Part shown: positions 24,653 to 34,614 of the stretch, piece after piece
How the letters are laid out: each line of letters begins with the position of its first letter
How positions within the stretch are numbered: the stretch's first letter is position 1
Assembly: GCA_013824645.1 (NCBI GenBank)
Contig: PNOF01000012.1
Location: forward strand, 1 to 52,716
Direction: 5' to 3'
Length of the DNA stretch: 52,716 bases
From: Syntrophus sp. (in: bacteria)
GTDB taxonomy: Bacteria > Desulfobacterota > Syntrophorhabdia > Syntrophorhabdales > Syntrophorhabdaceae
Notes under the pieces: model-generated
Database searches by the model: none
Seen by the model: the letters and a program-made list of their open reading frames with translations, nothing else
Told to the model about the DNA's origin: nothing
Translations under genes and position numbers: made by a program

Positions 24653-25946
24653 ACTGACCGTATGCATGCTCACGCTCACCCTGCTTCTCGGTCTCTTTCT
24701 CACCGGTATTGAACTCGGTTTCGCAATGGCTATTATGGGTGTCATCGGCTTCGCATATCTTAACAGCTTCGGTGCAGCCGTTGACATGCTCGCCAACGAC
24801 TTTTTCGATGCCCTTTCTTCCTACGGACTCACCGTCATCCCGCTTTTCGTCCTTATGGGACAGATTGCCTTTAACGCCGGGGTCGCAAAACGGCTCTACG
24901 ACTGTGCCCATAAGTTCATGGGGCATATACCCGGCGGGCTTGCTATCGCAACAGTGGCGGGGGCTACCATATTCAAAGCCATCTGCGGCTCCGCAGCAGC
25001 CACAGCAGCAACCTTTGCAGGCGTTGCCGTGCCTGAAATGGACCGCTACGGATACTCAAAGAAGCTCTCAACGGGCATCGTCGCTGTTGCCGGTACGCTG
25101 GGAGTCCTTCTGCCGCCAAGTGTAACCCTGATTATCTTCGGGATTGTTACCCAGGTTTCCATAGGAAAGCTTTTTATGGCAGGCATCTTCCCCGGTCTGA
25201 TCATCGCGCTGTTTTTTGGCGGGATTTCCTACGGATGGTGCAAAATAGACCCAACTCTGGGGCCCCCCAGTGAGAAGTCTACATGGAAGGCCCGGTTTCT
25301 CACACTGCCCGGAACCATGTGGCCCATTATTGTCTTTCTTCTTATCATGGGAGGATTGATGAAGGGATTATTTACCCCCACTGAAGCGGGAAGCATTGGC
25401 ACCTTTGCCGTACTGCTTCTCTGCGTAATCAGAAGAGACATGAACTTCAAGGGGTACGTCAAATCAGTCCGTGAGTCCATGCGCACGGCCTGTATGGTCA
25501 TGTTGCTTATCGCCTCATCGAGCGTCCTAGGCCATCTCATCACTGTAACAGATCTTCCACAGATTGCATCCGAGTGGATTGTGGCCCTTCCTATGCATCG
25601 CGCTCTTATCATGACCCTCATCCTCTTTATTTATCTGGTGGGAGGGTCATTTATCGATGACCTTGCCTTCATGATCCTGGCAACACCGATCTGCTTTCCC
25701 GCAATCATGAAGCTCGGCTATGATCCAATATGGGCCGGCATTATGATCGCTCTCACAGTTGCCATCGGGTCCGTAATTCCACCGGTGGCCATGTGCGTTT
25801 TTATCGTGAGGAACATTACGAAGGTGCCTCTGGGCGTGATCTATGCGGGGTGCTATCCATTCCTGATATCATTGTTTTTGTGTGTTGCCCTGCTCTTTAT
25901 ATTTCCCAGTTTGGCCCTTTATCTGCCATCAGTGTTAATGAAGTGA
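24645..25946 (+). CDS. dctM: TRAP transporter large membrane subunit
   Basis: A 433-residue polytopic protein with about 12 hydrophobic segments, of the DctM family (GIELGFAMAIMGVIGF near the N-terminus, ICGSAAATAATFAGVAVPEM, and FTPTEAGSIGTFA in the middle). It forms the transport channel of the TRAP system driven by a sodium gradient. AAAGGAGG lies within the end of dctQ. The gene is very similar to the module 2 dctM, pointing to duplication. Confidence 0.95.
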   Translation: MNELTVCMLTLTLLLGLFLTGIELGFAMAIMGVIGFAYLNSFGAAVDMLANDFFDALSSYGLTVIPLFVLMGQIAFNAGVAKRLYDCAHKFMGHIPGGLAIATVAGATIFKAICGSAAATAATFAGVAVPEMDRYGYSKKLSTGIVAVAGTLGVLLPPSVTLIIFGIVTQVSIGKLFMAGIFPGLIIALFFGGISYGWCKIDPTLGPPSEKSTWKARFLTLPGTMWPIIVFLLIMGGLMKGLFTPTEAGSIGTFAVLLLCVIRRDMNFKGYVKSVRESMRTACMVMLLIASSSVLGHLITVTDLPQIASEWIVALPMHRALIMTLILFIYLVGGSFIDDLAFMILATPICFPAIMKLGYDPIWAGIMIALTVAIGSVIPPVAMCVFIVRNITKVPLGVIYAGCYPFLISLFLCVALLFIFPSLALYLPSVLMK

Positions 25947-26005
25947 CAGTAAGGCACAGCAAGTGTGAGGAATATGATGTTGCCCTAGAGTTACATAAAC
26001 CACAA

Positions 26006-26066
26006 CGCCGGGTTTCCTTTCAGGGATAGGCCCCCATATCCCCTCCTTGTAGTGGGAAGCCCGGCG
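26006..26066. other. Nested stem-loop between dctM and acyl-CoA dehydrogenase
   Basis: CGCCGGGTTTCC at 26006-26017 pairs with GGGAAGCCCGGCG at 26054-26066 (one G-T wobble), enclosing a second stem GGGATA (26023-26028) with TATCCC (26037-26042). No U tract follows, so it is not an ordinary terminator. It may be an mRNA-stability or processing structure, or part of a dispersed repeat. Confidence 0.45.
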
Positions 26067-26114
26067 TAAATAATTTGCCAGGGATCCTGAACATTATTTT
26101 AAAGGAGACAAAAA

Positions 26115-27254
26115 ATGGAACTTACGAGAGAACAGATAGACATAAAACAGGCAGCACGTGAATTTGCTGAAGGTGAATTCAAGGAAAGGGCAAAGGAGTT
26201 CGACGAAAACGAATCATTTGACCTATCCATATGGAAGAAGGCCTGTGAAAACGGATTTGTAGGTACCTTTATCCAGGAGGAATACAGCGGAGCAGGACTA
26301 GGGTTTTTTGAACACTCTCTGATAGCTGAGGAGTTCTGGAGGGTCGATCCAGGTTGCGGACAGGCGGTACTATCGACGACCTTCGGCTCTGAAATGATCC
26401 AGGCCTTCGGCTCTGAAGAATTGAAAAAGAAATATCTACCACCCCTCGTCAATGGAGAGGCAATCATGGGTTTCGGCATTACCGAAGCGGATGCGGGCAG
26501 CGATGCAGCAGCCATCAAAACGCGGGCAGAAAAAAAAGGTGATAAGTATATTATTAACGGATCAAAAATGTTTACTACAAACGGCACCCTGGCGCAGTAT
26601 CTTCTCGTCCTATGCCTTACCAATCCGGAAGAAAAAAACAGCCACAAGAGGCACAGTGCAATACTCATTGATACCGGTTCGCCTGGTTATGAAGCGACAA
26701 AAATACACGGTAAAATGGGAATCAGGGCTTCGGATACTGCTGAGATAAGTTTGAGCAACATTGAGGCACCGATAACAAACCTCGTGGGCAAGGAGGGAAA
26801 CGGCTTCCATCAGCTCATGGATTTTTTCAATAAAACCCGGAATCATGTGGCTGCTCAGGGTGTAGGAGTAGCCCAGGGAGCGCTTGAGCTTGCTCTTGCG
26901 CATATAAAAAAGAGAAAAGCCTTCGGAGGGGCCCTTTCCAGGCTCCAGGGAATACAATTCATGATCGCTGAAATGGCGACACGTATTGAGTCGGCAAGAA
27001 GCCTCTACTGGAGGGCGGCCTATTCCGTAGACAAAGGCAGGCCTGATCCCACATTGATTTCCATGGCTAAGTGGAATGCCGGCGACACTGCGGTATACGT
27101 TGTCAATCAAGCCCTGCAACTCCACGGGGGATATGGATATATTGCTGAATACGATATCCAGAGATTTTACAGAGATGCAAAGATTGTGGAGATCTATGAA
27201 GGTTCCAGAGAGGTTGAAAAATCAATTATAGCCAACGATCTAATAAAGAGATAG
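26115..27254 (+). CDS. Acyl-CoA dehydrogenase, module 1
   Basis: A 379-residue FAD enzyme of the acyl-CoA dehydrogenase family. FAD-binding segments (FGITEADAGSDAAAIKT and the later MFTTNGTLA) and the C-terminal catalytic base region IYEGSREVEKSIIAND, where the Glu is in the usual place, are visible. It introduces the alpha-beta double bond into an acyl-CoA and passes electrons to EtfAB, encoded in the divergent operon. AAAGGAG precedes ATG. Last gene of the module 1 transcript; convergent with the response regulator. Confidence 0.93.
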   Translation: MELTREQIDIKQAAREFAEGEFKERAKEFDENESFDLSIWKKACENGFVGTFIQEEYSGAGLGFFEHSLIAEEFWRVDPGCGQAVLSTTFGSEMIQAFGSEELKKKYLPPLVNGEAIMGFGITEADAGSDAAAIKTRAEKKGDKYIINGSKMFTTNGTLAQYLLVLCLTNPEEKNSHKRHSAILIDTGSPGYEATKIHGKMGIRASDTAEISLSNIEAPITNLVGKEGNGFHQLMDFFNKTRNHVAAQGVGVAQGALELALAHIKKRKAFGGALSRLQGIQFMIAEMATRIESARSLYWRAAYSVDKGRPDPTLISMAKWNAGDTAVYVVNQALQLHGGYGYIAEYDIQRFYRDAKIVEIYEGSREVEKSIIANDLIKR

Positions 27255-27294
27255 ACTGCGGATACGTGAAGAGGGACGCAAAGCCTCCCGGGGA

Positions 27295-28674
27295 TTATTC
27301 ACCATTGGTTTTTCTGCCCTTTTCACCGTAACCCACCGCGATTTTGTCATAGAGATTTTTTCGGGTTATGCCTAAAAGGCGTGCAGCTTTGCTTTTATTA
27401 CCTCCAACAGAGCTTAAGACGCTGTGTATATACTCCGCCTCCATCATGGCAAGGCTCAGGATTCTTCCTCGAGGTTGCTGCTCATCGCTTTGTTTGACGC
27501 TCGACACACCTTTAACCATCCATTCCGAAAGATCGTCGGTAATAATCTCTTCACGGACATCACTGAGCAGAATCGCTCTTTCGACGACATTTGCAAGCTC
27601 GCGGACGTTCCCCGGCCATTCGTATGCGGTAAGTAATTCCATGGCTTCTTGTAAAAATCGTTTTTTCTTCCCTCCCCGGGCAAATTTATCGAGGAAATAA
27701 TTGACCAGCAGCGGGATATCCTCCCTTTTGTCCCTCAAAGAAGGAAGATTGATAATAAAGGCATTTATCCGAAAAAAGAGGTCCTTGCGAAACAATCCTT
27801 TTTCAACCTCTTCTTTGAGTATTTTGTTGGTGGCAAATATAAAACGGGTATCAACCCATGTTTCCTTTGTGTCTCCTAATTTTATAAAGGCACTATATTC
27901 GAGGACCCGCAAGAGTTTGGCCTGTATGCTCAAACCCATGTCGCCCACCTCGTCGACAAAAAAGGTACCCTTGTTGGCTATTTCGAGAAGACCGAGCTTG
28001 TTATCGTGAGCACCCGTGAAGGCGCCCTTCTTATATCCGAAAAGCTCACTTTCCAGCATGGTTTCCTGCAAAGTGCTGGAATTAATCGCAACAAAGGGGT
28101 TTGCTGAACGGGGACTTGTACCATGAATAGCACGGGCAGCAAGCTCCTTCCCTGTGCCTGTCTCTCCGGTAATCAGAACGGGTGTATTCGTAGGGGCAAC
28201 CAATGATATGAGACTCCTCACCTTCTTCATCGACTGGCTTGTCCCTACAAAATCGTCGTGCGCCTCAATTCTGTGAAGGTGTTCCTGTAGAACAATAGTT
28301 TTTACCTGCAACATCTTTTTCTCGTATGCCTTTGAGATTATATTTGAAAGCTCCGACATTTTGCATGGTTTCGTCAAATAATCATATGCGCCAAGTTTCA
28401 TGGACCGGATCGCAGTATCGACGGATGCGTAACCGGTAAGTATTATCACTTCCAGAGTTGGCTCCAATTGCTTCAACTTTAAGAGGAGCTTGACACCATC
28501 CATATCGGGGAGTCTGATGTCAAGAACCGCTATATCAATGCTCTCACTTTTGAAGACAGAGAGAGCTTCATCGGCACGAAAAGCAGTAAAAACCTTCATA
28601 CCGTCTTCCGTTAATTTCTCCCTGAATGCCTCTACGAGCCGTACTTCATCGTCGACGATAAGAACGCGGATCAT
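27295..28674 (-). CDS. Sigma-54 NtrC-family response regulator, module 1
   Basis: A 459-residue regulator: receiver domain (acidic pair at 8-9, phosphoacceptor D52), AAA+ domain with GETGTGKE Walker A, the sigma-54-contacting GAFTGA loop and FVDEVGDM Walker B, and a C-terminal Fis-type helix-turn-helix (NKSKAARLLGITRKNLYDKI). It activates sigma-54 promoters after phosphorylation. The gene starts two bases after the kinase gene, so they form a cognate pair. Targets are most likely the two divergent sigma-54 promoters nearby. Confidence 0.95.
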   Translation of the reverse strand: MIRVLIVDDEVRLVEAFREKLTEDGMKVFTAFRADEALSVFKSESIDIAVLDIRLPDMDGVKLLLKLKQLEPTLEVIILTGYASVDTAIRSMKLGAYDYLTKPCKMSELSNIISKAYEKKMLQVKTIVLQEHLHRIEAHDDFVGTSQSMKKVRSLISLVAPTNTPVLITGETGTGKELAARAIHGTSPRSANPFVAINSSTLQETMLESELFGYKKGAFTGAHDNKLGLLEIANKGTFFVDEVGDMGLSIQAKLLRVLEYSAFIKLGDTKETWVDTRFIFATNKILKEEVEKGLFRKDLFFRINAFIINLPSLRDKREDIPLLVNYFLDKFARGGKKKRFLQEAMELLTAYEWPGNVRELANVVERAILLSDVREEIITDDLSEWMVKGVSSVKQSDEQQPRGRILSLAMMEAEYIHSVLSSVGGNKSKAARLLGITRKNLYDKIAVGYGEKGRKTNGE

Positions 28675-28676
28675 CT

Positions 28677-30638
28677 TTACCAGCCTGCCTTGCCGGTTTG
28701 TTTGCTACAAACAGGAAATACGACAAAAAAGGTGGCGCCATACCCTGGTTTGCTGTCCATTTTAATAGTTCCTCCCATATTGGTAACGAAATCGTAGCAT
28801 AAAGCCAGACCAAGACCTATTCCTTTTTTTGATTCCTTTGTCGTAAAAAATGGTTCAAAGATCTTTTCTGCAATCGAATCGGGAATCCCTATGCCGTTAT
28901 CCTCTATCTCTACCACTATCTCGTTATTGTTGAGTCCGGTTTTTATCCATATAGTTGCATCCATTCGCTTCTCGGTTGCATCTACAGCATTGTTTATGAG
29001 GTTCACAAAGACCTGACGGAGGGCATTTATATCCCCTTCGATGGCGGGTAATTGAGGGTTTGTTTCCCTGACAATCCGTATTGACTTGTCAATGTTCATC
29101 AAATCGAGGATGCTATCGAGGAGATCATCAATGTCTATATAGGTGATTTCCAATCCATCCTTATGGGACAAGCTAAGAATATCGGTGGTAACATGCTTGC
29201 ATCGGAAGGCCTCTTCCTCGATTATCGTAAGGTACTTTTTGAGTCTTGCCAATTCGGGCCGTTTCGTCGAACTGCCCTGGATGGATTGGAGACAACTGAC
29301 GGCACGCTCTGAATAAGCTACCAGCGTACCGAGGGGGTTATTCAGCTCATGGGCAATACCGGCAGCTAACCTTCCAATGGCTGACCTCTTTGCCTCCTGC
29401 ATGAGCTTTGCTCTCGTCATCACCCGGTCTGTGGTCTCTTCGATAATGCAGAGAAGCCCTGCAATTTGTCCATTCTTTTTTTTTAAAGGGACCCCCTTGA
29501 AATCCATGAAGATGTTCCGGTCACCCTTATAGGTCATAAAAGGAAAATCCCAGAGTTGAAAGGGTTTGCCTTGCAACCCCCGTTCTAAATAGGCGGCAAG
29601 GCCACACTGAATCGTGTAGGGGTTCTGAAGCCAATTAAAACCGATGAGTCTTTTTTCCGCCTTCGCCTCCAGTCCTGAAAGAGACGATAGCGCAGGGTTT
29701 ATACTGGTAAACATACCATTTCTATCGAGGGTGAATATTGCTACCGGGGCATTATTGATGATAGCCTTGTTGAATTCATTGAGGAGACGGAATTGGTTCT
29801 CCACCTTTTTCTTTTCCGTAATGTCTTCAATGCTTCCCTCATAATAGAGGACTGTTCCGTCTGTGTCACGGACTATGCGGGCGTTCATCGAAGCGGTGAT
29901 TATGCTTCCGTCCTTCTTGTACAACTCGCATTCAAAGCCTCGTATCTCCCCATCTCTTTCAAGCGTCCCGGTAAAGAGGGAGCGGAGTGCAGGCTCAACA
30001 TAAGCTTGACGTTCTATGTTTGTGAGGAGCAATACAAGCTCTTCCGGCGAGCTATATCCCAGCATCTTAGCAAAGGATGGATTGGCCACGACAAATTGAC
30101 CTTCCGGTGTGGTCTGAAAAATACCCTCGATGGCATTTTCAAATATACTGTGATACTTCTCCTCAGCCCTTCTCAACAACCCTTCAGCACGCTTTTTCTT
30201 GGTGATATCCAGCAGAGTCCCTATCAGCGCAGGTTTCCCTTGATAGGTCGTGCGGGAACCGTAGGCCTCAATATCGATAATTTCCCTATTCCTGGTGAGT
30301 CCCCTGAATTCGTAATGGAAGGACTCGGCTTCACCAGATACCCTTTTCCGTATATTCCCCGCCACTAAAGACCAGTCCTCCGGAATGACCACGTCCTTTG
30401 GCCTTGTCTTTGTAAGAAGTTCTTTTACTGTGTAGCCGAATATCTCTGCCAGCTTGGGATTTACATACTGGAAGGCTTCATCTTGAATAAGGTAAATGCC
30501 GACAAGCGATTTCTCTGCCAGATCTCTGAACTGGTTTTCTTCGATATAGAGTGTCTTTTTCTGCTTTTGCTTTCCGGCATTTGTAGGCCCCTTGGCCGCT
30601 TCAGAGAGATCTTTTTTTCTTTTATTTTGGGCAGGCAT
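28677..30638 (-). CDS. PAS-domain sensor histidine kinase, module 1
   Basis: A 653-residue soluble kinase with three PAS domains (starting near residues 35, 160 and 285: [45 protein letters not shown]), a dimerisation/H-box ([11 protein letters not shown]) and a HATPase domain ([28 protein letters not shown]). No membrane segment, so it senses an intracellular signal, plausibly the substrate or its CoA derivative. It precedes and is cotranscribed with the response regulator. No strong ribosome binding site is visible before ATG. Confidence 0.93.
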   Translation of the reverse strand: MPAQNKRKKDLSEAAKGPTNAGKQKQKKTLYIEENQFRDLAEKSLVGIYLIQDEAFQYVNPKLAEIFGYTVKELLTKTRPKDVVIPEDWSLVAGNIRKRVSGEAESFHYEFRGLTRNREIIDIEAYGSRTTYQGKPALIGTLLDITKKKRAEGLLRRAEEKYHSIFENAIEGIFQTTPEGQFVVANPSFAKMLGYSSPEELVLLLTNIERQAYVEPALRSLFTGTLERDGEIRGFECELYKKDGSIITASMNARIVRDTDGTVLYYEGSIEDITEKKKVENQFRLLNEFNKAIINNAPVAIFTLDRNGMFTSINPALSSLSGLEAKAEKRLIGFNWLQNPYTIQCGLAAYLERGLQGKPFQLWDFPFMTYKGDRNIFMDFKGVPLKKKNGQIAGLLCIIEETTDRVMTRAKLMQEAKRSAIGRLAAGIAHELNNPLGTLVAYSERAVSCLQSIQGSSTKRPELARLKKYLTIIEEEAFRCKHVTTDILSLSHKDGLEITYIDIDDLLDSILDLMNIDKSIRIVRETNPQLPAIEGDINALRQVFVNLINNAVDATEKRMDATIWIKTGLNNNEIVVEIEDNGIGIPDSIAEKIFEPFFTTKESKKGIGLGLALCYDFVTNMGGTIKMDSKPGYGATFFVVFPVCSKQTGKAGW

Positions 30639-31195
30639 GACGTAGGCTCAACTTTGACATATATACAGCATGATAGTCACATAACGAATTTCTATTAAAC
30701 AATCTTCTTACAAAATATATGATTTGAGCAGATTTTAATCCAAATAGTATTGGGTACTGAACGTCGAGCGCGACAAATGAAATGTCATATAAATATCTTC
30801 TCAAAATAATCTTATCCCAACAGAGAATATCATGGGTAAAATGGAGAACACAAGAAGATTGGTCTTTCGTCACGTGTAACTCACCCACAATTTGACGTCA
30901 TAAACAAAATTCAGAGTGACTATATTGTACTGGTTGCAGACACAGCGTTTTGCATTTATTTTGACGGTACCGAGATATTGTCTCAGCAAGAAAGGTGATA
31001 TCTCGGTACGAATTGATAGTAAAGCGTCTTTAAAGAAGGGGTTTTTCGACTTTGTTTTTGTGTATTTATGAAACACCTGATTCTAATTGGCACAAAGGCA
31101 TTACACTTTACCATGCACATACATTTCATAGTCAAAACAAAACATTATAGAACGTTGACACAGTTAGTGTTCAGGACCTCCTCACTTGTCTGGCA
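30639..31195. other. AT-rich gap upstream of module 1 kinase
   Basis: About 560 AT-rich bases with no gene that I can support. They must hold the kinase promoter. TATACAGCA at 30662-30670 repeats a half of the palindrome at 20194-20216. A perfect 12-bp inverted repeat lies at 30967-31009. The right end runs into a relic ligase. Confidence 0.5.
30967..31009. repeat. Perfect 12-bp inverted repeat, 19-base spacer
   Basis: GTACCGAGATAT at 30967-30978 is exactly complementary to ATATCTCGGTAC at 30998-31009. There is no U tract on either strand and no neighbouring stop codon, so a terminator is unlikely. It could be an operator for a large dimeric repressor, an RNA hairpin, or the end of an unrecognised mobile element. 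Confidence 0.55.
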
Positions 31196-31498
31196 TGGTA
31201 ATTGCTCAAATAACTGCAGATGACTGCAAGTGGGGACAGAAAATTGTATTGGGAGATAGAGGAGGTTCTGAGAACCTTTCCCGGCATTCTCGATGTTATG
31301 TTGACAACCGATTCAAATGAAGCTGGAGGTGAATCAATAAAGGCCCTTGTTGTCATGAGAGAGGGAATTACCGTGGCAGAGTGTGATATTATAAAATTCT
31401 GCGGCGAGCATTTACCTGGCCACATGAAACCCCAGTCAATAGAGATCTACAAGCAACTGCCAAAGAAACATCCAGAAAAATTATTAAAAAGAGATTAA
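31196..31498 (+). pseudogene. Relic of an acyl-CoA ligase C-terminal domain
   Basis: The open part (31220-31498) corresponds to the last ~90 residues of an AMP-forming ligase. It aligns with the intact ligase at 31663-33210: EIEEVL, then VVMREGITVAECDIIKFCGEH against VVLREGAVATEEEIIKFCGER, then KPQSIEIYKQLPK against KPKSVAFWKELPK, and KLLKRD against KILKKD. The AMP-binding N-terminal domain is wholly absent and the GGENVYP-type hinge is decayed. There is no ribosome binding site. It points opposite to the intact homologue. I call it a remnant of a lost ligase gene. Confidence 0.75.
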
Positions 31499-31606
31499 AT
31501 TCCCCATTACCTGCCATCTATATTTTTCCCGATGTTTTCCCTACCTATATTTTCTGGACGCCAATAAATCCAGGGCAATAATTTTGGATGCAGTCTTCGT
31601 AAGAGA

Positions 31607-31647
31607 CTTTTGGCTTACCCGGTGAGGAATTCCAGACAAGCCAAAAG
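31607..31647 (-). terminator. Stem-loop downstream of module 2 operon
   Basis: CTTTTGGCTT at 31607-31616 and AAGCCAAAAG at 31638-31647 form a perfect 10-bp stem, 15 bases after the last stop codon of the minus-strand operon. The loop of 21 bases contains GGAATTCC. It lacks a clear U tract on the minus strand, so it may stop transcription weakly or protect the 3' end. Confidence 0.45.
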
Positions 31648-31662
31648 CGATGCGTTGTTTGA

Positions 31663-33210
31663 TCAGCTCTTGCTAAAAGACAATCTAATATCTTTTTTCA
31701 GTATTTTTCCTTGGGGACTTTTCGGGAGTTCCTTCCAGAAGGCAACTGATTTAGGTTTTTTGTATCCTGCCAGACGTTCGCCGCAGAACTTTATGATCTC
31801 TTCTTCCGTTGCCACAGCCCCCTCTCTGAGCACCACTACAGCCTTCGGTACTTCGCCCCAGTGTTCGTCGGGGATCCCTATAACCGAAACTTCAAGGACC
31901 GCCTGATTCTGGTAAAGCACTTCCTCGATCTCACGGGGGTAAATGTTGACACCACCACTAATTATCATGTCGTTTTTCCGCTCAACAATATATACGTACC
32001 CTTCTTCGTCGAATCTGCCAAGGTCGCCGGTATGAAGCCACCCATTCTTCAGCTTTTTCTCCGTCTCTTCAGGCATCTGCCAGTATCCTTTCATCATGGC
32101 TTCGCTTCTGCCTATTATCTCTCCTACTTCACCGACAGGCATGTCTTTATCGTTTTCGTCGACAATCCTGATCTCATAATTGAGGGCCGGCCTTCCCGAC
32201 GATGCAAGCCGCTTAATCGTTTTCTCAGAACCATCGAGTATGTGGTCTTCAGGCTTCAATACAGTGGTGAAAGGGCCGCTTTCGGTCTGTCCATACAGTT
32301 GAGCAAAACCGCAGGGAAAGATCTCAAGCGACCTTTTGAGAAGCTCTACCGGCATGGGGGCTCCGGCATATAAGATGAGGCGCAGACTTTTCAGGTTGAA
32401 CTTTGTAACGTCTGGCACCTGGAGGAGGCTGTGAATCATAGTAGGAACCATCTGACAACGTGTAATCCGTTCCTTTGATATATAAGCAAGAACCTCTTCA
32501 GGGTTAAAACCGCCTTCTTTCCGTATATAGAACGTGTTCGGCATAAATGTATGTCGTACGATATTGTCTTCACATGCCACGTGGTACATCGGGAAGGTAA
32601 TAAGCACCTTCTCGTCATATTCAACTCTCAGATCTATAGCGCTTGCTATCGCGTCGGACATAAGGTGCCTGTGTGTCCTCATGGCGCCTTTAGCCTTACC
32701 GGTAGTGCCCGCCGTAAATATAATACTCATCACGTCATCTTCATCAATAACAACGCCGGGTTCAGTTATTTGGGAATGAGAGATTATGTCTTCATAATGT
32801 TTCATATACGGATAACCTGAAGTCTGGAGAGAGACGTACTGTTCTATTGAAGTCAACCCCGGCTTCAACGAATCCATCATCTCCGTGTAGTCTTTGTCGA
32901 TAAAAAGAAGCTTTGGACTCGAATAGTCAATAATATCCTTTAACTCTGTCTTCTTGAGATGATTGTTGTAAGGGCAGAAAATGCCTCCCGCCTTTGCTGC
33001 CGCGAAATAAAGTTCCATGAATTGATGACAGTTGTGAACAAGTACTCCGATGCGGTCGCCCTTCTTCAATCCTGTGCTGACCAAGTAGTTGGCCAAACCA
33101 TTCACCCTTTCGTTCAGCTTGCGGTAACTCAGGGTAACCTCGTCAGAGATGATGGCAGGCTTCTCTGGGAACTTGTTCGCGTTTCTTGTGAGCATATCTC
33201 CAATAACCAT
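31663..33210 (-). CDS. AMP-forming acyl-CoA ligase, module 2 distal
   Basis: A 515-residue ANL-superfamily ligase. The AMP-binding loop (IIFTAGTTGKAKGAM), GWLHTGDLGRFDEEG, RKNDMIISGGVNIYP and the catalytic Lys region PKSPQGKILKKD are all present, so it is intact. It is clearly a different subgroup from the two other ligases. It ends the module 2 TRAP transcript, 102 bases after dctM, with AAGGAGG before ATG. It may act on a second acid, or on an intermediate. Confidence 0.9.
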   Translation of the reverse strand: MVIGDMLTRNANKFPEKPAIISDEVTLSYRKLNERVNGLANYLVSTGLKKGDRIGVLVHNCHQFMELYFAAAKAGGIFCPYNNHLKKTELKDIIDYSSPKLLFIDKDYTEMMDSLKPGLTSIEQYVSLQTSGYPYMKHYEDIISHSQITEPGVVIDEDDVMSIIFTAGTTGKAKGAMRTHRHLMSDAIASAIDLRVEYDEKVLITFPMYHVACEDNIVRHTFMPNTFYIRKEGGFNPEEVLAYISKERITRCQMVPTMIHSLLQVPDVTKFNLKSLRLILYAGAPMPVELLKRSLEIFPCGFAQLYGQTESGPFTTVLKPEDHILDGSEKTIKRLASSGRPALNYEIRIVDENDKDMPVGEVGEIIGRSEAMMKGYWQMPEETEKKLKNGWLHTGDLGRFDEEGYVYIVERKNDMIISGGVNIYPREIEEVLYQNQAVLEVSVIGIPDEHWGEVPKAVVVLREGAVATEEEIIKFCGERLAGYKKPKSVAFWKELPKSPQGKILKKDIRLSFSKS

Positions 33211-33312
33211 AAAAATGCCTCCTTAACGCGCTTTCTATTTTGTTAAAAACGTACTTCTTCACCCAGATATGAGATACCTCACCTATGGTATTTCGTAAAA
33301 GGAAAAGGGTGT

Positions 33313-34614
33313 TTATTTCATAAGCACACTGGGCAAATATGTTGCAATTTGCGGAAATATAAACAGCAGAATCATGCAAAAAACCATCGCCGCCAGAAAG
33401 GGATAAACTCCAGCGTATATGGTGCTCATAGGTACCTTTGTAATGTTCCTTACGATAAAAACACAGATGGCAACAGGAGGAACAACTGAACCGATACAGA
33501 CCGTGCAGGCTATCATGATGCCGGACCAGAGAGGGTCATAACCCATCTGCATCATCATAGGAAAGAAAATAGGCGTTGCCAGGATCATGAAGGCAAGATC
33601 ATCGATAAAAGAACCACCGAGAAGGTAAACTAAAAAGATGATGATACATATTGCCATTTTAGGCAATGGAAGCGCCATAATCCAGGCTGCAGAAGCCTGG
33701 GGTATATTTGTTACCGCGATAAAATGACCAAGCACGGCTGAACAGGCGATAAGCATGAGGACCATACACGCAGTCCGTAGTGATTCCTGTATTGAACGCG
33801 TAAAACCCTTGAAGTTTATATCTCTTTTCAGTACGCAGAGGAGAAGGACAGTGCAGGCCCCGATACTGCCCGCTTCAGTGGGGGTGAAAAAACCATACAT
33901 GAGGCCGCCTATCAAAATAAGAAAAATGACGATGGGCCATATTACAGAGGGGAGTGTCTTCACTCTCTCCGGCCAGGCATACTTTTCGCTTCGTGGGCCA
34001 AGGGAGGGGTTGATTTTGCACCATCCGAAAATAACGAGAATGAAGCAAGTGGACATAATAAGGCCGGGGAAGATCCCTGCCATAAAGAGCTTGCCGATAG
34101 ACTGCTGGGTGATAATGCCAAAAACAATGAGGGTAACACTGGGAGGCAGGAGGACGCCGAGGGTCCCTACCGTGGCGACGATGCCTGTGGAAAGTTTTTT
34201 GCTGTATCCGTAACGGTCCATCTCCGGGATTGCCACACTGGCAAAGGTTGCCGACGTGGCCGCAACGGATCCGCAAATCGCCTTGAACACGGTAGCCCCT
34301 GCCACTGTCGCCACCGCAAGCCCTCCGGGGACATGCCCCAGAAACTTGTGCGTCGTATCATAGAGCCGTTTCGCAATACCCGCATTAAAGGCAATTTGGC
34401 CCATGAGGACAAAAAGCGGAATGGCTGTCAACCCGTAGTTGGCAAGGGCATCGAGCAAGTCGTTTGCCATAAGGCTGACAGCGGTGTCGAAATCATTGAG
34501 AATGGTAAATCCGATAAAACCAATGGCCGCCATTGCGAAGGCCAGTTCAATACCGGTAAGGAATAAGCCTAAGAGCACAACTAGTGCTATAAGGCCGATC
34601 ATGGTCTCATTCAT
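33313..34614 (-). CDS. dctM: TRAP transporter large membrane subunit, module 2
   Basis: A 433-residue DctM. I start it at ATG 34614 (MNETMIGLIALV), where AAGGAGGG is correctly spaced; a longer in-frame start at 34662 lies inside dctQ and has no such signal. Family segments GIELAFAMAAIGFIGF, ICGSVAATSATFASVAIPEM and FTPTEAGSIGACT are visible. Resulting length equals that of the module 1 DctM. It overlaps dctQ by 8 bases. Confidence 0.93.
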   Translation of the reverse strand: MNETMIGLIALVVLLGLFLTGIELAFAMAAIGFIGFTILNDFDTAVSLMANDLLDALANYGLTAIPLFVLMGQIAFNAGIAKRLYDTTHKFLGHVPGGLAVATVAGATVFKAICGSVAATSATFASVAIPEMDRYGYSKKLSTGIVATVGTLGVLLPPSVTLIVFGIITQQSIGKLFMAGIFPGLIMSTCFILVIFGWCKINPSLGPRSEKYAWPERVKTLPSVIWPIVIFLILIGGLMYGFFTPTEAGSIGACTVLLLCVLKRDINFKGFTRSIQESLRTACMVLMLIACSAVLGHFIAVTNIPQASAAWIMALPLPKMAICIIIFLVYLLGGSFIDDLAFMILATPIFFPMMMQMGYDPLWSGIMIACTVCIGSVVPPVAICVFIVRNITKVPMSTIYAGVYPFLAAMVFCMILLFIFPQIATYLPSVLMK

